From: Scalesia atractyloides
Lineage: Eukaryota > Streptophyta > Magnoliopsida > Asterales > Asteraceae
Direction of reading: 5' to 3'
DNA: 64,000 nucleotides
Assembly (NCBI GenBank): GCA_947069175.1
Contig: CAMTDV010000013.1
Coordinates: forward strand, 12,224,501-12,288,500
Shown here: piece after piece, positions 31,534 through 43,475 of the stretch
Layout: each line of letters begins with the position of its first letter
Numbering within the stretch: the stretch's first letter is position 1
Notes under the pieces: generated by a model
The model's input: only the letters and a program-made list of their open reading frames with translations
Told to the model about the DNA's origin: nothing
Databases searched by the model: none
Position numbers and translations under genes: made by a program

Positions 31534-32351
31534 TTGTGACTATAGGGATATAGGATAGGTTATTAGACCTTTAGAGCCTATACTATAGTTGACTAGATTT
31601 AAATTGTTTATGTATTACATGCAAAATTCATGATGTTTATATGTTTCATGTTTATATTCACACACAACATTATGCAAACATTCTCACAAGTACATGTTAA
31701 TATGCAATGCTCATCATAGATCATACCCTCATATCATATCATATCTATGAAAGCACACACATCACAATTTCACAATTTCCGTTATTTCTTTTCAAAGATT
31801 TTTGCAATGTTTTCATATTTTTTCAAATCACATCAAAGTGAGTTTTCACGACGGGCATGTAGTAACTGGAAGGGTACGAGTACCGGTAGTCGGAACGTCT
31901 TGTCTAGGCTTGGCATTTGTATAAATCCAAAATAAAGGACCAGTTTGACTACCTGGGGACTAACGATGAGAGTACGAAGGACCTATTAGGCCAAAGCATG
32001 CTATACCAAACGTCGTGTGAACTAACCCCACTTTGAGTTGTCATTGTGTCCACACCTGGACACCCTCCGACCATACATCTCGCAATCATGTTTTACGATT
32101 TTCATTCGGGTGGTGCGAGTGTTAACCCGCCGACACCAATGTGAATCCTACCAAGCCCAATAGTCATGGGGCCCACATGACTATACAGGCAATGGTATGG
32201 GGGACATTTGGAGGCCCAAACATGAGCAAGCCTAAGACATCCTATGGATGTAGTTAAATTTATTTTCAGTTATGTTGTTTTCATTCTTTTTACAACACAT
32301 GACACCTAGGAAATTCTTGAACTCACAATCTCCCTACATATATTCCTGTAG
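31534..32351 (+). other. Element C leader with candidate intron
   Basis: Contains donor-like AAA|GTGAGT at 31838 and ends TATTCCTGTAG directly before the gag ATG (AG at 32350-32351). The conserved block at 31849-32017 lies in between and includes GGTACGAGTACC. No gene. Confidence 0.65.
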
Positions 32352-33640
32352 ATGTCTGCTAGGCAATTACGTGGAGGTATAAGGTCAGGAAAGTCAAACG
32401 AACGCTTGGCCACGCAAATTACTAAACAAATGGCCGCAGTGCTTCCTGACATCGTGCTACAATTTCAGCAAGCCCTCACCGCTAATCCCATTAACCCTCC
32501 CAACCAAGAAGACCAAAGCATCGCCAACCCTCCTTCCAAAACCCCTAAATGCACCTACAAACACTTCAAGTCTTCCGATCCCCCAAAATATGAAGGGACT
32601 GAAGGTATCACCGCTCTCCTCCACTGGTTTGAGTAGATGGAAAACACCTTTCTCAATTGCGACTGTCCTGAGGACCATAAGGTACGTTACGCGACTGGAA
32701 GATTGTTTGGGGTAGCCCTTACCTGGTGGAACACGGAAAAAGGTAAGCGAGGTGTAGATGATGCCATGGACTTATCATGGGAAGAATTAAGAGAGGTCAT
32801 GACAAGACGTTTTTGCCCTAGAAGCGAGATCAAGAAGCTTGAAGATGAATTCTATGCTCTAAAGCAAAAAGAAGGGGATCACACCTCCTACAACAAGAGG
32901 TTTCTTGAGTTGAACCAAATGGTTCCCAATCTATTCACCCCATTATACCGCTTAATTGAACACTACATTCGAGGCCTCCCCTCGAAAATCCAAGATTCGG
33001 TTTTAAGCACTTCGCCTGCAACACTCGAAGACGCAATGGAGTTAGCTATGGAACTCACTGAAAATCGCATTCGAAATGGCAATTTTAAAGATGAGAAGAA
33101 GAAAGCACCCATTGAGACCCTAATTCCAAACCACTCAGGTTCATCCTTGAAGTTTGCTGGTAAGAGGAAGCGAAATGGCAAGAACTTGCTGTCACCCAAA
33201 CTAACCCTCACATCACTGCTGCTACAATCACCCAAGTTGCCCCTCCAGCCACACCATTCAAAAGGCCATACACTGGCCCACACCCAAAGTGTAACCGTTG
33301 CCAATACCATCACCCTCCTGAAAACCCTTGCCAACATTACACAAGTTGTGGCCATGCGGGTCACACTATCCAAACCTGCCGTACCCTTCAGCGATTGAAC
33401 CGCAGTCAACCTCCAACCCAATCCCAAAATCAAATGGTGGGCCAAGCCCAACAACCCTTACTTCTACCACCTGCACAACTCGCAGCCCAACCTTACTACC
33501 AACCCAACTACCCCATGATGCAATCATACGAGCCTGTTTCAATTGTGGGGACCCAAACCACTTCAGGAATACTTGCCCACGCCTGGTGAACACCATCCAT
33601 GCCCAAGCTCAAGCAAACCCGGTAAACCAAGCTAACCAAG
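32352..33640 (+). pseudogene. gag: Element C gag, decayed
   Basis: Capsid and nucleocapsid region closely related to A and B. The first segment (32352-32636) ends at a TAG where A and B have a glutamate codon in W-F-E-E-M. The capsid continues in frame to about 33130, after which frameshifts scatter the zinc-knuckle region: the C-F-N-C-G-D-P-N-H-F-R-N-T-C knuckle is readable near 33535-33580 in another frame. Unlike A and B, the sequence runs on through A-R-G-R-A-F-N-I-N-A-N into protease, so C was a gag-pol element. Confidence 0.88.
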
Positions 33641-36600
33641 CTCCTCCACCTGCTAGAGGAAGAGCTTTCAATATCAACGCCAACCAAGCCAGGGCTAACA
33701 ACAATGTGGTCATCGGTACGTTTCTCATAAATGGTAGTTATGCATCCATTATTCGATACTGGTGCGGATAAGAGCTTTGTGTCTTTAGAATTCGAATCTA
33801 TTCTCGACCAACCTTGTGATAATCTCGTTGAATCTCTGACGGTGGAAGTTGCTGACGAAAAACCCACTTCATTAAATTCTATTATACGCGATTGTACTCT
33901 CACCCTAAATGATCACGAATTTTCAATTGATCTCATTCCTATGAAATTGGGAAGTTTCGATGTTATCATCGGCATGGACTGGCTTAGCCAGCATCACGCT
34001 GAAGTGGTGTGCCATGAAAAGTTTATTCGTATTCCTCTCGACGACGGTCAGACACTACGCATCTTTGGAGAAACTCCTTCGAAAGGGCTCAAATTGATGT
34101 CCTACCTTCAAGCCCGAAGTTATCTTCGCAAAAATTACGTCGCATTTCTAGCTCACGTCGTCAAGAAGGAAGTTAAGGAAAGGAAGCTCGAAGATATTCC
34201 AATTGTGAAAGAATTCCCGCAAGTTTTTCCCGACGACGTTTCAGGACTTCCTCCTGCGCGAGAAGTCGAATTTCGAATAGATCTTGTGCCTGGTGCTACA
34301 CCGGTCGCAAATTCTCCCTATAGGTTAGCCCCATCCGAGATGCAAGAGTTGGCCAGTCAACTGCAAGAGCTGACTGACAAAGGATTCATACGTCCTAGCT
34401 CATCACCTTGGGGTGCGCCCGTTCTTTTTGTGAGGAAGAAAGATGGAACGTTTTGCATGTGCATTGATTATAGAGAACTCAACAAGTTGACGGCTAAGAA
34501 TCGCTATCCACTGCCTCGTATTGATGACCTTCTAGACCAACTTCAAGGCGCCACCTGTTTTTCCAAAATCGACCTTCGTTCTGGTTATCATCAGCTTAGA
34601 GTGCGCGAAGAAGATATTCCAAAAACTGCCTTCTGAACTCGTTATGGTCATTACGAGTTCATGGTTATGCCCTTCGGTTTAACCAACGCCCCCGCTGTCT
34701 TCATGGATTTGATGAATAGGGTATGCAAACCCTACCTCGACCGTTTCGTCATAGTCTTCATCGACGACATTCTTGTCTACTCCAAGTCAAAATCCGATCA
34801 TGAGCGACACCTTCGACTCATTCTTACACTCTTAAGGACTGAAAAGCTTTACGCTAAGTTCTCAAAATGTGAATTCTGGTTAGGAGAAGTACAATTCCTT
34901 GGTCATGTCGTCAATGACAAATGGATTCATGTCGATCCTTCGAAAATCAAGGCAGTACAAGAATGGCAAGCGCCACGCACCCCTACCGAAGTTAGGTCAT
35001 TTCTTTGCTTGGCTGGTTATTATCGACGCTTCATTGCCAATTTTTCCCGTATCGCCGTTCCGCTCACGGCCTTGACTCACAAGGGAAAACCCTTCATTTG
35101 GGGACCTAAGCAAGAGGAGGACTTCCAAACTTTAAAGCAAAGGCTTTGTGACGCACCTATCCTTACACCCCTGAGGGTTGCGATGACTTTGTGGTTTATT
35201 GTGACGCATCAGGGCAAGGTTTAGGCTATGTACTGATGCAAAGAGGAAAAGTGATAGCCTATGCCTCTAGGCAACTCAAAGTACATGAGAAGAATTACAC
35301 CACCCACGACCTGGAACTTGGAGCTGTCGTGTTCGCTCTCAAGACATGGAGACATTACCTCTACGGTACCAAGTGTGAAAGATACACTGACCACAAGAGT
35401 CTCCAACATATCTTCAATCAAAAAGAGTTGAATATGAGGCAGCGAAGATGGGTCGAACTTCTCAACGATTACGACTGTGAGATTCGGTATCATCCTGGCA
35501 AGGCAAACGTGGTGGCTGATGCGCTCAGTCTTAAGGGTTATGCGAACTCTATTCATCTTCTATGTTCGCAAATTGTAACCGATATCAAAGACGAATACGA
35601 GCAGCTCAACATATCTCTGTAATGGAAAATGACGTACGCGATGAGCTGTCATGTGGAGCTGAACTAAAAATCGAAACCAAATCCGACGGTATTCTATACT
35701 ATTTAAATCGCATATGGATTCCCGATCGTGACAACCTTCGTGATTTCCTCACGAATGAGGCACACAAAACACGATACTCTGTACACCCAGGAGCCGATAA
35801 GATGTATCAAGACCTACAATACACCTACTGGTGGCCTGGTATGAAAAAGGATATCGCCATTTTTGTTTCCAAGTGCCTTACATGTTCCAAAGTGAAAGCT
35901 GAACATCAAAGACCTTCAGGACTTCTAGTCCAACCCGAAATACCTGTATGGAAGTGGGAAAACATAACCATGGACTTCATTACCGGGTTACCTCACACCT
36001 CCAGTGGGTATGACACCATATGGGTAATCATTGATCGTCTCACAAAATCAGCTCATTTCATTCCGATTCGCGAGGACTTCAAGAACGAAAAGTTAGCTCG
36101 TATCTACATCAGCGAAATCGTAAGCCGTCATGGTGTACCATTAAGCATCATTTCAGACCGTGATGGCCGTTTCACTTCACTCACATGGCGAGCCGTACAA
36201 ACTGCTTTGGGTACACGCTTAGACCTCAGTACTGCCTTTCACCCCTCAGACTGACGGTCAATCCGAGCGCACCATCCAAACCCTTGAAGACATGCTTCGA
36301 GCATGTGTCATAGACTTCAAAGGGAACTGGGACGCTCATCTACCGTTAGTCGAGTTTTCGTACAACAATAGCTATCATTCAAGTATCGGCATGGCTCCTT
36401 TCAAAGCTTTATATGGTCGTAAATGCCGATCTCCAGTATGCTGGCACGAAATTGGTGAAGCGCAAATCACCGGACCTGAATTGATTCAAGAAACAACCGA
36501 CAAAATCCTTCAAATTCGAAACAATCTTCTAGCGGCTCAAAGTCATCAAAAGAGTTATGCTGACAAACGACGAAAGCCCTTGGAGTTTTGTGTTGGTGAT

Positions 36601-37026
36601 CAAGTACTTTTGAAAGTATCACCGTGGAAGGGAGTGGTTCGTTTTGGCCAAAAGGGCAAGCTAGCACCACGCAATGTAGGACCTTTCAAGATACTCGAAA
36701 GAATAGGACCTGTAGCCTAGAAGCTTGACCTACCAGAAGAACTCAACAGAATACATCCCACGTTTCACGTATCAAACTTGAAAAAGTGCCTCGCCGACGA
36801 AAACCTCCATATCCCTCTAGAAGACATTCAAGTCGATGAATAAATGCACTTCGTTGAAAGACCAGTGGGAATCATGGATTTCGGTGAGAAGCGTTTAAGG
36901 CGAAGTCGTATTCCAATCGTTAGGGTGCGTTGGGAGTCAAAACGAGGACCCGAGTTTACTTGGGAACGTGAAGACTCAATGCGCGAAAAGTACCCGCATC
37001 TCTTTCCGGTTACCATTACTACTTAA
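33641..37026 (+). pseudogene. pol: Element C pol: protease, RT, RNase H, integrase, chromodomain-like tail, decayed
   Basis: All Ty3/gypsy chromovirus pol domains are present in order. Protease has F-D-T-G-A-D-K near 33755. RT has P-S-S-S-P-W-G-A-P near 34400, C-I-D-Y-R-E-L near 34465 and F-I-D-D near 34757. RNase H has Y-C-D-A-S near 35200. Integrase shows the H-H-C-C region (35760-35890), M-D-F near 35970, S-D-R-D near 36155 and S-E-R-T near 36260. The tail with R-R-S-R-I-P-I-V-R-V near 36900-36930 resembles a chromodomain. Breaks: TGA at 34634 in place of arginine, frameshifts near 35175, 35575 and 36243, and stops at 36718 and 36841. The element is inactive. Confidence 0.92.
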
Positions 37027-37060
37027 ATTTCGGGACAAAATTTCTAAAAGTATGAGATAC

Positions 37061-37661
37061 TGTAACATTTGTGTAAATCGGGTTTCGAAAACCCGCCCCA
37101 ATTTATCAATCAAAGTATATTTTATATTACGTCGTGTTATTATTTTGTTTGTTTACAATAATACATATATAATAATAATAATCAATGTTTAAAATAAGAT
37201 AATATAATTAAATAATAAATATTCATAATTAGTAAATAATTAAAGAAGGCTTAGTAAAAAAAATAAACATTAAAAGAGATAGGGTGAACCGGGATCGAAC
37301 CCGGGTTCCCTCGGTCACACACACACTGCAAACACCACTGGATTACACACATTTCTTGTGTTTAACCTCGCAAAACAAAATATATGCATACACCCTCAGA
37401 CCAGGCGGGAAAAACCTGCAACTACCCAGAACTATACAACACGCGCTTTCCTTTTCGGCTTAAACCCTCCGACAACTGGCTCGACGCTATTTTTGGCAAA
37501 CTCCAATCTACTAGCTGTCATCTTCGCAGCAGATTGGAAATCGTAGAATTCGGTTTCCTAAAAACGAACCCAAGCACCACTCTAATAATACCGAATGCAG
37601 CCCCCTCATCCAAAATCGCTCAGTCTTACAATTCGTTCCTCCACTCTATAACCCTCCCCCT
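37061..37661 (+). mobile_element. Element C, 3' LTR, first part
   Basis: Nearly identical to 29251-29855, preceded by a decayed polypurine tract (about 37047-37060). It breaks off in a CCCTC-rich stretch (about 37650-37661), where the sequence changes to element B's LTR. The remainder of C's LTR resumes at 45143, with about 0.8 kb of C's LTR missing between. Confidence 0.88.
37281..37360 (-). ncRNA. Antisense tRNA-like unit in element C 3' LTR
   Basis: Copy of 29470-29548 with the same T arm; a few substitutions. Confidence 0.7.
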
Positions 37662-39568
37662 CTGCCGCAGGACACACGTCGCCGGAATCATCTGCTGACA
37701 TCGGAGTTCCGCCGGAGAAACAGAGGAGTCCAGTTCGGTATACCTTACACTTAATCTCTCGTTCTTTTTATTTATCGCACATGTAATTAATCACAACGCA
37801 CCAAAAGAACTTGATTAAAATCGATGAACCAGTCAGACTCCGATTCTGGTTAAGTCTGACGAAGAAGACGAAGTTCAGTATTGTATATGTTTAATTAAAA
37901 TCAAGATATATCTCGGGTTAGACACACAGTCCAGCGGTGGACTGTGTGCACATAAAACACGCTTACGTCCGGAGTTCGATACTTGTCCCACGCATGCTTG
38001 CCTTAATAAAAATGTTCTTTTTTTTACTGAACCGGATTCATTTCACATAGATGTTAAGTTTAATAAAAACCGGAATAATAACCAAGATAGACACACAGTC
38101 CAGTGGTGGACTGTGTGAACGTTTAATCGCACGTCACGAGTTCGAGTCCGGACTACCGCACCGGTCCGGACAATTATCAAACTTTTTATTTAAAACAGAA
38201 ACGAAACTATTTAGTTTGTATATAAGTATAATAAAAATCAGACTATTTAACAAGTTAGACACACAGTCCAGCAGTGGACTGTGTGTTAACCCAAACCACA
38301 GGTCCCGGGTTCGAGACCTGTGGAGAACACCGGTTCGATGCATTAAAATTGTTTTTAAAAATAAATGATTTTCTGTTTAAATCAATTAGTATATAAATAT
38401 AATTAAAAACAGAAATATTTCAGGTTAGACACGTAGCTCAGTTGGTAGAGCTGCGTGCACGCGAACGGGAGGTCTCAGGTTCGAGCCTCACCCGGCGCAC
38501 ACAATTACACAGCCTGACCGGTCAACAAGTCAACGGTCAACGGTCAACTGTCACAAAAAGTCAACAATTTTTATTATTTTTTATTTAAAAATCAATTAAA
38601 ATACTTAAAAATAACATTTTTTTAATGTTATAAAATTAGCCTTAAACTCACAAAAATACATCCCACAATCCTACTAACATTGATTAATAAAATCCGCTTA
38701 CTTACCGAACCATAATGCTATTTATCTAGGTTAGTTTCACTCGTGGTTAAAACCAACTTCGCGTGCATTCAACATTATCAACCGAACGCACCCAATGTGA
38801 GTGAATCTTACAACTCCCCTTTTTAATTACACGTTTTGGGGTGTGTCATGTGTCACCAAAATTAACTCGTTTATTTAAACTTGTGCCGTACCATATTGTG
38901 ATCTAAACTTAGATTGTATATATTGTTTGTAGTTATGTATTTCATATTGTCAAGTTATATGCAATTCATTCATTAGGCCCATCAGTTCCTCGTGGGAGAT
39001 GAGTTGAGCAACGCGTGCCTCAAAACAAATCCATTATTGTTCGTGTGTGTATTATTTAGTTTATATTGTTTGTAGTTATGTATCTCATATTGTCAAGTTT
39101 ATGCAAATCATTCATTAGGCCCATCAGTTCCTCGTGGGAGACGAGTTGAGCAACGCGTGCCTCAAAACGATCCATTATTGTTCATGTGTGCATTATTTAA
39201 TATTAAATGATTGGTGAATAAGTTCACATCTATTTTTACTCATGTGTGGTTGTGCACTTTATTTTATAATCAATTAAATAAACTTGTTCAGATGTTTTTC
39301 ATAGGATTCACTCGCCAACTTTTTGTTGATCCAAAAACCATTTTTACACATGATACAGGTAAACAGGATGAAGCAAGGAAACATAGGAAATGCCTTAGAA
39401 GAAAACAATGAAGTCTAGAATGATGTTTAGGATATGATGTAATTATGATTGTAAATTTCCCATTAAATTGTATTAATTAATATGAAACGTTATAATAAAT
39501 GTCATGAGCTTTGATGATAACCCAATCATGCCCCGATCACCTTTTCCGCTGCGGGTCGGGGTGTGACA
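37662..39568 (+). mobile_element. Element B, 5' LTR, truncated at its start (1.9 kb)
   Basis: Matches the 3' LTR from about 43222 to its end (45142). The first ~0.7 kb, including the antisense tRNA-like unit, palindrome and TATA box, is missing, so this copy has lost its own promoter. The two B LTRs are nearly identical over the shared part, differing by a few substitutions and short indels. Confidence 0.9.
37914..38500 (+). repeat. Array of four tRNA-like units in element B 5' LTR
   Basis: Anchors 37920, 38089, 38257 and 38427, periods 169, 168 and 170. The loop of the second unit reads AGTGGT and of the third AGCAGT, while stems stay CACACAGTCC/GGACTGTGTG. The fourth is the AGCTCAGTTGG type. 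Confidence 0.85.
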
Positions 39569-39571
39569 GAT

Positions 39572-39583
39572 TGGTATCAGAGC
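39572..39583 (+). other. Primer-binding site of element B (tRNA-iMet)
   Basis: TGGTATCAGAGC, exact consensus, three bases after the LTR end. Confidence 0.93.
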
Positions 39584-40349
39584 CATGACTATAGGGATAT
39601 AGGATAGGTTATTAGACCCTTAGAGCCTATACTATAGTTGCCTAAATTTTAATTGTTTAGGTGGTTACATACAAACTTATGATATTTATTTGTTTCATAT
39701 TTGTTTATACTTACAGTCAAACATACATACTTACATACACATTCATCATACATATTTCAATGTTCATATATTCAAATCATTTTCATACTCTCGTTATTCA
39801 AAGATTTTGTCGCAATTTTCAAATCCCATCAAAGTAAGTTCTGCGACGGGCATGTAGTAACTGGAAGGGTACAAGTACCGGTAGTCGGAACGTCCTGTCT
39901 AGGTTGGCATTCATATAAATCCAATATAACGGACCAGTTTGCCTACCTGGCGACTAACGATGAGAGTACGAAGGACCTATTAGGCCAAAGCATGCCACAC
40001 CAAACGTCGTTCGAACTAACCCCACTTTGAGGTGTCACCGTGTCCACACCTGGACACATTCCGAATATCATACGTTATATACATATTTCTCGATTTTCTC
40101 CGGGTTTTAGTGTACGTAACCAGGCTAACACATGCGAACAATATGAAAAACCCGGTATTCATGGGGGCCCACATGATTACGAAGGTGAAGTATGGCGGCA
40201 TGCAAGGCCCAATTACGAGCAAAGCCCAAGACATCCTATGGATGTAGTAGATTTATTTTTCTATATTTATTTTATGAATGTTCATTCCTAAATGTGACCC
40301 ATGATCCCAAAAACATCCAACTCATACTCTTGACATGTATTCCTTGTAG
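39584..40349 (+). other. Element B leader with candidate intron
   Basis: Donor-like AAA|GTAAGT at 39834 and acceptor-like TTCCTTGTAG ending at 40349, directly before the gag ATG. The conserved block at 39843-40010 is nearly identical to that of A. Confidence 0.65.
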
Positions 40350-41735
40350 ATGTCTTCTAGCCTCGCCCGTAGGAAGACGAGAGCAGGAAAAGCTCGCGAG
40401 CGCATGGCTGCCCTAATCGCTCAACAAATGGTTGCCGTAATACCCAACATTGTAATCCAAGTCCAACAAGCACTTACCGCTAATCCTGTCAACCAAGAAA
40501 ATCAAAACGTTATCAACCCTCCCCCAAATACCACTAAATGCACCTACAAGCATTTCAAATCCTGCGACCCTCCAAAATACGAAGGGACTGAAGGTGTCAC
40601 CACTCTCCTCCATTGGTTTGAAGAAATGGAGAACACTTTTCTAAATTGCGATTGCCCCGATGATCGCAAAGTGCGATATGCTACCGGTCGTTTATATGGG
40701 ATAGCACTTACTTGGTGGAATACAGAGAAGGCCAAACGAGGCGTTGACGATGCTATGACTTTGATTTGGGAAGTGTTGAAGGAAATCATGACAAGACGGT
40801 TTTGCCCAAGGAGCGAAATCAAGAAATTAGAAGATGAGTTCTATTCGTTGAAGCAAAAGGAAGGCGACCATACCACATACAACAAAAGATTCCTCGAGTT
40901 AAATCAAATGGTTCCCAACTTGTTCACTCCCCTCTACCGTTTGATCGAGCACTACATTCGAGGTCTTCCGTCAAAAATTCAAGACTCTGTAATAAGTACT
41001 ACGCCTGCAACTTTGGAAGCAGCAATGGAGTTAGCTACAGAGCTCACCAAAAACCGAATCCGGAACAAAGACTTCAAGGAGGAGAAGAAGAAGGATAAGG
41101 CATCGACTGAAACTTCAAACTCCACCCAAACCGAATCGCCTTCTCAACCCATTTCTAAGAGAAAAAGAGACGGGCAACTTTTTGCTACTACCCAACGTAA
41201 TCAACCAGTTTTACAAGCCATACCAATCCAAGCTATCCCAATCACGCAAATAGCACCCAACTCAACTTACCCAAATAAGAAACCATACCTTGGACCTCAC
41301 CCTCGATGTAACACCTGTTTTTATCACCATCCATCTACCTTACCTTGTCGACTATGTGCGAATTGTGGACGCTATGGTCATTTGAGCAAGGTTTGTCGCA
41401 CCCCTCAAAACCAAATCTCACCCCCTCCTCAAAACATGATCCAAACCTATCAACAACCCCAATACCCCATGTTCCCATATGTTCGAGCTTGTTTCAATTG
41501 TGGCGACCCTACCCACTTTAGAAACACGTGCCCTCGATTGGTTAACATCATAAACGCTCAAGCTCGATCAAACCCAGTTAACCAAGTAAATCAAGAAAAC
41601 CCAATCACTAGGCCACCAGCAAGAGGAAGAGTTTTCAACATCAACGCCAATCCTGTCGAAGATAATGACGGCCCAAACGAAACCACCCAACTAGTCCTCT
41701 TCACCGAAAATCAAGATTCAACTCCAGTCGTTTAG
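40350..41735 (+). CDS. gag: Intact Gag of the gag-only element B (461 aa)
   Basis: A complete Gag frame, the only undamaged one in the window. It starts at the ATG that follows a TTGTAG boundary, conserved in A, C and D. The N-terminal ~50 residues are basic; the capsid block extends from about residue 65 to 260, followed by a lysine-rich linker (about 245-275). Knuckle 1 is C-A-N-C-G-R-Y-G-H-L-S-K-V-C near residue 350 and knuckle 2 is C-F-N-C-G-D-P-T-H-F-R-N-T-C at 381-394, both CX2CX4HX4C, for RNA binding. After N-I-N-A-N the protein does not enter protease but ends in an acidic tail (about 435-461) shared with A. No pol follows. It probably makes or joins particles with enzymes supplied by relatives; that is inference. 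Confidence 0.9.
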   Translation: MSSSLARRKTRAGKARERMAALIAQQMVAVIPNIVIQVQQALTANPVNQENQNVINPPPNTTKCTYKHFKSCDPPKYEGTEGVTTLLHWFEEMENTFLNCDCPDDRKVRYATGRLYGIALTWWNTEKAKRGVDDAMTLIWEVLKEIMTRRFCPRSEIKKLEDEFYSLKQKEGDHTTYNKRFLELNQMVPNLFTPLYRLIEHYIRGLPSKIQDSVISTTPATLEAAMELATELTKNRIRNKDFKEEKKKDKASTETSNSTQTESPSQPISKRKRDGQLFATTQRNQPVLQAIPIQAIPITQIAPNSTYPNKKPYLGPHPRCNTCFYHHPSTLPCRLCANCGRYGHLSKVCRTPQNQISPPPQNMIQTYQQPQYPMFPYVRACFNCGDPTHFRNTCPRLVNIINAQARSNPVNQVNQENPITRPPARGRVFNINANPVEDNDGPNETTQLVLFTENQDSTPVV

Positions 41736-42511
41736 TTTTATGTTTTTCTTTATGTTTTAGAATCACATAGAACCAATCATAACTTAAGGATAAAGCCAAT
41801 GAAATTTTGACAAGAATATGGTGGATACGCCGCTGGTACTTCCTATATATAAGTATTCTTGCCAAAGGATCAGAGGCATTATCTGGCGGTTATGAGAGGT
41901 TCCATGTATAAACTGTTTGATTGATTATTGTTTAGATTAAATTTATTATTTTCAGTACATGCAATACGATCGGCTCCATTTGATTGAGCCTTGATCGCAC
42001 AGACATTTTTCATTTTCAGTACATGCAATACGATCTTGTGGTTGTTGTGTTTGTTGTAGAGTCACATAGAACTAATCATAACTTGCGGATAAAGTCAATG
42101 AAAATTTGACGAGAATATGGTGGATACGCTGCTGGTACTTCCTATATATAAGTATTCTTGTCAAAGGATCAGAGGCATTGTTAGACGGTTATGAGAAGTT
42201 CCATGTAGGTTGTAGTATTAGAAATTTTGTTTTAGGATATAACCCTATCCTTCCAAACATATCAAAACTCTTACGCATGATATCATATTTAGTGAATCAA
42301 CTCTGCTTATCAATATTTTTACAGTAGGCAACAAAAAGCGATTCCTGTAACAGGGTACTTAACTCTTACAAGGGACGTTACCGCCTCAAACAAAAACTTA
42401 AACTCTTACTCTTTTTCTAAGCATGTAACTGTCAAACTAAACACCATCCTTTTTAGACAAATATGTCACTACTTAAATTTATGGATGAAATTTCTAAAAA
42501 GCAGGGGATAC
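41736..42511 (+). other. Element B post-gag region with structured repeats and polypurine tract
   Basis: No coding content. Two copies of the ~105-nt hairpin unit (41806-41910, 42105-42210) and one GATC/GGCTC hairpin (41968-41996). It is a shorter version of A's region (0.78 kb against 1.67 kb), with the same ending and polypurine tract AAAAAGCAGGGGATAC at 42496-42511. Confidence 0.8.
41806..42210 (+). repeat. Two copies of the ~105-nt structured unit after gag (element B)
   Basis: Left/right stems: 41806-41818 with 41854-41866 (one A-C mismatch), and 42105-42117 with 42153-42165 (one G-U pair). The loop core GGTGGATACG...GGTACTTCC is conserved with A. Confidence 0.78.
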
Positions 42512-42697
42512 CGTAACATCCGTCAAAAACCGGATTTACCAAACCCGCTGCGTTTATTAACCGAACAATCAGTTAAAAATTTCGTTGCGTATTTAATGCC
42601 CAAATTAATTTTAAACGATACATAATTAATAAGTATATTGAAATATATAATTTATATTTGAAAAAGTATTTAAAATAAGAAAATAAAAATAAAAGAA

Positions 42698-42778
42698 TGC
42701 TGTCGGGTTTCGAACCCGGGTCAGCCAGCAATTTCAACAATGACTTAACTTCCAACCATCCAACCACTGCGCCACTGG
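42698..42778 (-). ncRNA. Antisense tRNA-like unit in U3 of element B 3' LTR
   Basis: Minus strand: TGGCGCAGTGG A-box-like core, T arm CCGGG-TTCGAAA-CCCG with one terminal mismatch, then ATTCTTTTATTTTTATTTT. Same position and direction as in A. Confidence 0.72.
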
Positions 42779-43475
42779 TGTTTCTTGTTCATTAATGGAA
42801 ACAATTAATTCATAACATGAATCTCAATTTCAAAACCGACGCGCCTAATTGCAGTCGTCGGAAATCCCGGCTATCTCGCCAAGATTGGACGGTTTCTTCA
42901 GTTTTAACGTAAACATTTACTGCTACATTGGTTATAACCGACGCCTGAACCCGCGACGCAAGTCATAACCGCCAGAAAATTTCTAACCGACGAATCAAGA
43001 CGGAAATCGGACTAAATACGTCGATGATCTGCCCTATAAATACCCCTTCTAACCTCTGTTAACATTTTCGCTCACAGTCACCCTCTTTCCCGACGTAATT
43101 CCACTCGCCGGAGAACTTCTGCAACTCGCCGGAAAACCGAACCTTTCACCTCTGTGCCTTACTGAACCCCCAGAGCTCATACCGAAGCCACCCACATTCA
43201 TCTCAAGCTCGTTGAAAACCCTCTGCCGCAGGACACACGTCGCCGGAATCATCTGCTGACATCGGAGTTCCGCCGGAGAAACAGAGGAGTCCAGTTCGGT
43301 ATACCTTACACTTAATCTCTCGTTCTTTTTATATATCGCACATGTATTTAATCACAGCGCACCAAAAGAACTTGATTAAAATCGATGAACCAGTCAGACT
43401 CCGATTCTGGTTAAGTCTGACGAAGAAGACGAAGTTCAGTATTGTATATGTTTAATTAAGATCAAGATATATCTC

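Noticed and set aside
32457..33903. Several minus-strand frames opposite element C gag
   Set aside because: Shadows of the gag and protease coding sequence on the plus strand.
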